Shown here: positions 5,641 to 9,297 of the stretch, one piece after another
Numbering within the stretch: the first letter of the stretch is position 1
How the letters are laid out: each line of letters opens with the position of its first letter
From: Pseudomonadota bacterium
GTDB taxonomy: Bacteria > Myxococcota_A > Polyangia > Polyangiales > Polyangiaceae
Length of the DNA stretch: 9,297 bases
Assembly (NCBI GenBank): GCA_023423895.1
Contig: JAFAER010000110.1
Span: forward strand, 1 to 9,297
Direction of reading: 5' to 3'
Program-made: the position numbers and the translations under genes
The notes under the pieces: model-generated
The model's database searches: none
What the model was told of the DNA's origin: nothing
Seen by the model: only the letters and a program-made list of their open reading frames with translations

Positions 5641-6804
5641 ATGGAGCTCACCGTCGCGAAGAAGGACTTGCTGAAGATCGTCGCTCGGATGCAGGGCGTT
5701 GCCGAGCGCAAGAGCACGATGCCGGTGCTCGCGAACGTGCTCCTCGCGGCTGACGGCAACGGCGCGCTCCGGCTCGCCGCCACCGACCTGTACCTGGCTC
5801 TCATGGGACGCATCCCGGCCGAGATCGCCAAGGGCGGGAGCGTCGCTGTGTCGGCCAAGGACCTGTTCGAACGCGTGAAGATGATGCCGGACGGCCCGGT
5901 CGTCATCGCCTCGCAGGAGAACGCGACTACGACGATCAAGGCGGCCGGGACTGCTCGTCGCTACACGCTCCGCGGAATGCCGGGCGACGACTTTCCGCCG
6001 CTTCCGCAGCCGGCCGAAGGGTCGCCGACGCTGGCGCTCGAAGTCGAGGTCCTCGCCGAGCTCATCGCGAAGACGCACTTCTCGATCTCGACGGACGAGA
6101 CGCGCGCGCACCTGAACAGCGCGTTGTTCGAGTGGGACGGCGACGTCGTCCGCATGGTCACGACCGACGGTCATCGGCTGTCGAAGATCGACGTGAAGGT
6201 CTCTGGTCGCCAGGCGTCGGAGACGATGCTCATCCCGCTCAAGGCCATCCAGGAGCTTCGCAAGCTCTGCGACGAGATGATGGCCGAAGGCGCGACGGGA
6301 CCGGACGGCGAGAAGAAGAAGCCGGAGCTGCTCATCACGCGAAGCGGCGCCAGCGCGTTCTTCCAGGGCGCGGGCACGACCTTCAGCGTGAAGCTCGTCG
6401 ATGCGCAGTTCCCGCCGTATGCGCAGGTGATTCCGCAGGCGAGCGAGAAGGTCGTTCGTGCACCACGCTCGGCCCTCGCCGATGCACTCAAGGCCGTGTC
6501 CGTCGCCGCCAGCGAGCGGACGGGCGGCGTGAAGCTCTCGCTCACGAAGGGCTCGATGCGCATCACGAGCGAGTCGCCCGAGAGCGGTGACGGCTACGAC
6601 GAGATCCCCGTCGAATACGCCGGTCCGAACATGAGCATCGGCTTCAACGCGAAGTACTTCCTCGACGTGCTCGCTGCGATCAGCGACGAAGAAGTCGCCG
6701 TGGGCCTTTCGGGCGAGCTCGATCCGGCCGTCCTGCGCCCTGCGGGCGCGACGACGTCGTCCGAGCGACAGTTCTTGTCCGTCGTGATGCCGATGCGCAT
6801 CTGA
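5641..6804 (+). CDS. dnaN: DNA polymerase III beta subunit, sliding clamp
   Basis: The ring-shaped clamp that tethers DNA polymerase III and many repair proteins to DNA. At 387 residues it is slightly longer than the 366 of E. coli. The start MELTVAKKDLLKIV is set by GAGGA six bases upstream; a GTG at 5557 would add 28 residues of atypical sequence. Conserved marks: STMPVLANVLL (25-35), GDDFPPLP (115-122), TRAHLNSALFEW (154-165), TDGHRLSKIDV (175-185), SVKLVDAQFPPYAQVIP (249-265), GFNAKYFLDVL (334-344) and the C-terminal VVMPMRI (381-387), which contributes to the partner-binding pocket. The extra length is largely a charged loop at about 211-228 (PDGEKKK) in the middle domain. It stands first in the dnaN-recF-gyrB block, but dnaA, its usual upstream neighbour, is absent here. 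Confidence 0.98.
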   Translation: MELTVAKKDLLKIVARMQGVAERKSTMPVLANVLLAADGNGALRLAATDLYLALMGRIPAEIAKGGSVAVSAKDLFERVKMMPDGPVVIASQENATTTIKAAGTARRYTLRGMPGDDFPPLPQPAEGSPTLALEVEVLAELIAKTHFSISTDETRAHLNSALFEWDGDVVRMVTTDGHRLSKIDVKVSGRQASETMLIPLKAIQELRKLCDEMMAEGATGPDGEKKKPELLITRSGASAFFQGAGTTFSVKLVDAQFPPYAQVIPQASEKVVRAPRSALADALKAVSVAASERTGGVKLSLTKGSMRITSESPESGDGYDEIPVEYAGPNMSIGFNAKYFLDVLAAISDEEVAVGLSGELDPAVLRPAGATTSSERQFLSVVMPMRI

Positions 6805-6810
6805 CGGCAC

Positions 6811-6846
6811 CTCGAGCCCGCCTGCCGACCTGGCTGGCGGGCCGAG
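6811..6846 (+). terminator. Strong hairpin in the dnaN-recF gap, without a T run
   Basis: The 124-base gap between dnaN and recF contains GCCCGCC (6816-6822) paired with GGCGGGC (6836-6842). The stem is extended inward by GCC/GGC (6824-6826, 6832-6834) and outward by CTCG/CGAG (6811-6814, 6843-6846) past a bulged A. A second pairing, CCGAGC (6842-6847) with GCTCGG (6868-6873), uses part of the same arm, so the two are mutually exclusive. No T run follows, so termination would be partial or Rho-assisted; the hairpin could instead stabilise the dnaN 3' end. Nothing else is apparent in the gap, and no clear recF promoter is visible. Confidence 0.45.
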
Positions 6847-6928
6847 CCTGCCGCGGGCCTCGCTGGCGCTCGGAGGTCCTCTGCCCCAGAGATCGTCCCG
6901 CGGGTCCGTCGCGATACGGGAAACGTTC

Positions 6929-8041
6929 ATGAGGCCGCTTCGCGTCGAGCACGTACAGATCCGATCGTTCCGGAATCTGGCGAGTGTCGACCTGGAGCTC
7001 GGCGAACGCTTCAACGTCATCGCCGGCGACAACGGCCAAGGCAAGACGAACCTGCTCGAGGCAGTTTACGTCCTCGCCACGTCGAAGAGCTTCCGTGCCT
7101 CGAAGCTCACGGACGTCGTCGCGTTCGACGCGGACCTCGCGAGCATTCGAGGGCGGATCGTCGAAGACGGCGACGGGAGACTCCAGTCGGTCGGCATCCG
7201 CGCGGGCGCGCGCATGGTGAAGATCGACGACAAGCGGCCTCCCACGCTGGCTGCCTACGCCGTCCGGACGCCGATGGTCGTCTTCCATCCCGGAGAGATT
7301 TCGCTCTCGATGGGCGCGAGCGCCGAACGGAGGCGCTTGCTCGATCGTACGTCGCTCTACCTGGCGCCGGCGGCGATGGACGAGCTCGACAGCTACACGA
7401 GGGCGCTGCGAGCGCGACAGCGTGCGCTCGAGACGCGCGGCCCGACCGCGAAAGATCTCGTCGAGTGGGAGACGCTCTGCGTGCGCCACGGCCTCGCATT
7501 GATGGAGCATCGGGCGCGAGCGAGTGAGCTCCTCGCCGACGGCGCACAGGCGGCCTTCGCGCGGATCGCTGCGCCCGAGCTTCGACTCGAGGTGGCGTAT
7601 GCACCGGGAGCGCCGCGCGACGAGTCCGCGTTCCTCGGTGAGCTCGAGCGCCGACGCCCGGTCGATCTCAGGCGCGGAAGCGCAGGCGTTGGGCCTCATC
7701 GTGATGACCTCGCGCTCTCGATCTCGGGGCATCCGGTACGAGGCGTTGCTTCGCAGGGACAACATCGTGCCGTCACGCTCGCGCTGAAGTCGGCGGAGAT
7801 CGACGTGATCGGAAGCGCGCGCGGCGTGAGACCCGTGCTTCTGCTCGATGACGTGTCGAGTGAGCTCGATCGCGATCGCACTGCCGCCTTGTTCTCGTTC
7901 CTCCGCGATCAGGAGGGGCAGGTGATCTTGACGACGACGCGACCGGAGCTGATCGACACCGGATCCGACGCGTCCCGTTCGGATTTCTCGATCCGAAGCG
8001 GCGTTCTTGCGCGAGTTTCTGGCGTTGTTCAGGGGCCCTGA
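6929..8041 (+). CDS. recF: DNA replication and repair protein RecF
   Basis: A cytoplasmic SMC-like ATPase that, with RecO and RecR, loads RecA at single-strand gaps. The 370 residues match the family length. Marks in order: LRVEHVQIRSFRNL (4-17), typical of the RecF N-terminus; Walker A GDNGQGKTN (33-41); VVFHPGEISL (117-126); the ERRRLLDR segment (133-140); GVGPHRDDL (253-261); the ABC signature region ASQGQHRAVTLALKSAE (274-290); Walker B VLLLDDVSSELD (303-314); and the following TTTRPE (335-340). All ATPase motifs look intact. The ATG at 6929 is preceded by only a weak GGGAAA ribosome site at 6918-6923. It follows dnaN by 124 bases and is probably cotranscribed with it at reduced level because of the intervening hairpin. 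Confidence 0.97.
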   Translation: MRPLRVEHVQIRSFRNLASVDLELGERFNVIAGDNGQGKTNLLEAVYVLATSKSFRASKLTDVVAFDADLASIRGRIVEDGDGRLQSVGIRAGARMVKIDDKRPPTLAAYAVRTPMVVFHPGEISLSMGASAERRRLLDRTSLYLAPAAMDELDSYTRALRARQRALETRGPTAKDLVEWETLCVRHGLALMEHRARASELLADGAQAAFARIAAPELRLEVAYAPGAPRDESAFLGELERRRPVDLRRGSAGVGPHRDDLALSISGHPVRGVASQGQHRAVTLALKSAEIDVIGSARGVRPVLLLDDVSSELDRDRTAALFSFLRDQEGQVILTTTRPELIDTGSDASRSDFSIRSGVLARVSGVVQGP

Positions 8042-8174
8042 TCGCGCGTCCGCTCGGGCCGGTCGTTCCGGTCGCGCTGGCCTCGCGCCGGGCCCTTCGT
8101 CGCATGCCTGTCCGGGTCACGAGAACGCGCGGAATCGAGGAGCGCGACGAGGGCTAACTAGCTGGAATCTGGCG

Positions 8175-8192
8175 GCAAACCCTCGCGTTTGC
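8175..8192. promoter_or_regulatory. Inverted repeat, candidate operator of gyrB
   Basis: GCAAAC (8175-8180) and GTTTGC (8187-8192) are perfect inverted repeats separated by CCTCGC. The site ends two bases before the -35 hexamer at 8195. An overlapping GGCAA (8174-8178) and TTGCC (8195-8199) pair extends the symmetry into the -35 box. The position fits a repressor or activator dimer acting on gyrB, but I do not recognise the half-site as that of a known regulator. Confidence 0.5.
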
Positions 8193-8194
8193 GC

Positions 8195-8223
8195 TTGCCG
8201 GAGTGGGGGTTGAATCGTATACT
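8195..8223 (+). promoter_or_regulatory. Sigma70-type promoter of gyrB
   Basis: The -35 element TTGCCG (8195-8200) and the -10 element TATACT (8218-8223) are exactly 17 bases apart. The -10 matches TATAAT at five of six positions and the -35 matches TTGACA at four of six. Transcription would begin near 8230 and give a leader of about 135 bases. This is the clearest promoter in the window and implies that gyrB is not solely dependent on readthrough from dnaN-recF. Confidence 0.7.
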
Positions 8224-8366
8224 CTCCTTCCCCGCGCGGCACGCACCTTGGACGACGTTTGGCGTCCCCTGGCGAGCCGTCTCCCTCAAACACGGATCCT
8301 GATCGCGGAACAAACGGAGAAGTTTCCGTCCGCGTCGATGAGAGCCCGAAAGCAGCGCTTCGAAAC

Positions 8367-9297
8367 ATGACGACCGAGTCGACCGAGATCCCGCGCGAGT
8401 CGCAGCCCCCGTCCAACTATGGCAGCGAGAGCATCACCGTTCTCGAAGGGCTCGAGGCCGTGCGGAAGCGGCCAGGCATGTACATCGGTGACGTCCACGA
8501 CGGCTCCGGGCTGCACCATCTCGTCTGGGAGGTCGTCGACAATGCGGTCGACGAGCACCTCGGCGGGCACTGCACGCGGATGGATGTCACGATCCACTTC
8601 GACGGCTCGATCACCGTAGAGGACAACGGGCGCGGCATTCCGGTCGGCATCCACGCCGAGATGTCGAAGAAGCTCGGCAAGGAAGTCAGCGCCGCCGAGG
8701 TCGTCATGACGGTCCTCCACGCGGGCGGCAAGTTCGATCACTCGAGCTACAAGGTCTCCGCGGGCCTTCACGGCGTCGGCGTGAGCGCCGTCAACGCGGT
8801 GAGCGAGTGGCTCAAGATCGAGATCAAGCGCGAAGGCCACGTGCACTTCCAGGAGTACCGTCGCGGCGCGCCGGCCTCGAAGCTCGAGGTCATCGGCGAC
8901 AGCGACAAGACGGGCACGAAGGTCTCGTTCAAGCCCGATCCGCAGATCTTCACGATCTGCGAATACAGCTACGACATCCTCGCGAGCCGTCTGCGTGAGC
9001 TCTCGTTCCTCAACGCCGGCTTCGTCATCTCGCTCATCGACGAGCGTGGCGAGGGCCGCAAAGAGGTATTCGAGTACCAGGGCGGCATCCGCGAGTTCGT
9101 CGAGCACCTGAACAAGGCCAAGGAGCCCGTGCACGAGAAGGTCGTGCACATCATCGCGGAGGCGCCGTCCGAGGCGGGCACGCCGATCGTCGTCGAGGTG
9201 GCGCTCCAGTGGAACTCGACGTACGCGGAGCAGATCTTCCCGTACACGAACAACATCCACAACAAGGACGGCGGCACGCACCTCACCGGGTTCAAGG
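8367..9297 (+). CDS. gyrB: DNA gyrase subunit B (3' end outside window)
   Basis: GyrB is the ATPase subunit of DNA gyrase, which introduces negative supercoils with GyrA. 310 codons are visible, covering the GHKL ATPase domain and most of the transducer; the TOPRIM domain lies beyond the window. Marks: ITVLEGLEAVRKRPGMYIGD (23-42), the ATPase motif WEVVDNAVDEH with catalytic Glu55 and Asn59 (54-64), VEDNGRGIPVGIH with Asp86 (84-96), VLHAGGKFDHSSYKVSAGLHGVGVSAVNA (116-144, ATP lid), RELSFLNAG (210-218), EYQGGIREFVEHLN (236-249), VALQWN (278-283) and DGGTHLTGF (301-309). The segment EMSKKLGKE (98-106) adds about six residues relative to E. coli. The ATG at 8367 gives a normal short lead; no strong ribosome site precedes it. 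All key ATP-binding residues are present. Confidence 0.98.
   Translation, partial: MTTESTEIPRESQPPSNYGSESITVLEGLEAVRKRPGMYIGDVHDGSGLHHLVWEVVDNAVDEHLGGHCTRMDVTIHFDGSITVEDNGRGIPVGIHAEMSKKLGKEVSAAEVVMTVLHAGGKFDHSSYKVSAGLHGVGVSAVNAVSEWLKIEIKREGHVHFQEYRRGAPASKLEVIGDSDKTGTKVSFKPDPQIFTICEYSYDILASRLRELSFLNAGFVISLIDERGEGRKEVFEYQGGIREFVEHLNKAKEPVHEKVVHIIAEAPSEAGTPIVVEVALQWNSTYAEQIFPYTNNIHNKDGGTHLTGFK

Larger units (their letters stand above)
8042..8366 (+). other. recF-gyrB intergenic region and gyrB leader
   Basis: This 325-base gap holds no convincing gene. The first 130 bases after recF are GC-rich with short dyads (for example GGGCC at 8056-8060 and GGCCC at 8091-8095) but no terminator with a T run. 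From 8175 come an inverted repeat, a sigma70-type promoter and then a leader of about 135 bases. The gyrB frame stays open upstream to 8214 without an ATG, and another frame (TTG 8248 to TGA 8368-8370) could encode a 40-residue leader peptide overlapping the gyrB start. Confidence 0.6.

Noticed and set aside
5449..7044. 531-residue open frame on the - strand across dnaN
   Set aside because: Antisense shadow of dnaN, a secure gene; no family features.
8286..9281. 331-residue open frame on the - strand across gyrB
   Set aside because: Antisense shadow of the gyrB ATPase domain, where every conserved motif is on the + strand.
1..9297. tRNA, rRNA, CRISPR arrays, insertion sequences or phage genes
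   Set aside because: No cloverleaf-like segments, regular spacer repeats, transposase motifs or terminal inverted repeats were seen; the window looks like core chromosome.

Overview
The window is a gene-dense, high-GC stretch in which every supported gene lies on the + strand. Strong GC preference at third codon positions, fused and expanded cytochrome c maturation genes, and a dnaN-recF-gyrB block without an adjacent dnaA suggest a Gram-negative deltaproteobacterial-type genome, most likely Myxococcota. That placement is inferred from sequence style and was not tested by a search.

Left part (1-5126): a compact three-gene cytochrome c maturation operon. It starts with a 5'-truncated CcmF heme-lyase gene whose product continues in frame into a CcmH-like cysteine-motif domain. 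Next is a small two-helix membrane protein with a CcmI-like cytoplasmic segment and a C-terminal zinc ribbon. Last is an unrecognised exported, membrane-anchored protein with a His/Asp/Gly-rich linker, a probable beta-sandwich periplasmic region and a short cytoplasmic helical tail. Both gene junctions are 8-base overlaps, so the three are probably translationally coupled. A good hairpin with a short T run (5161-5199) closes the operon.

Middle (5127-5640): a 514-base non-coding region. It holds one perfect DnaA box, two 23-base tandem repeat units that look like decayed DnaA boxes, one conspicuous AT-only island in otherwise GC-rich DNA, and several hairpins, one of them directly against the dnaN ribosome binding site. 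It could be the replication origin or a DnaA-controlled leader of dnaN.

Right part (5641-9297): dnaN (sliding clamp), recF (gap-repair ATPase) and the first 310 codons of gyrB (gyrase ATPase subunit), in the classic origin-proximal order. recF is separated from dnaN by 124 bases containing a strong hairpin without a T run. gyrB has its own well-formed sigma70-type promoter (TTGCCG, 17 bases, TATACT) flanked upstream by an 18-base inverted repeat that looks like an operator. The dnaN/recF/gyrB assignments are secure. The least described part is the pair of accessory genes behind ccmF-ccmH.
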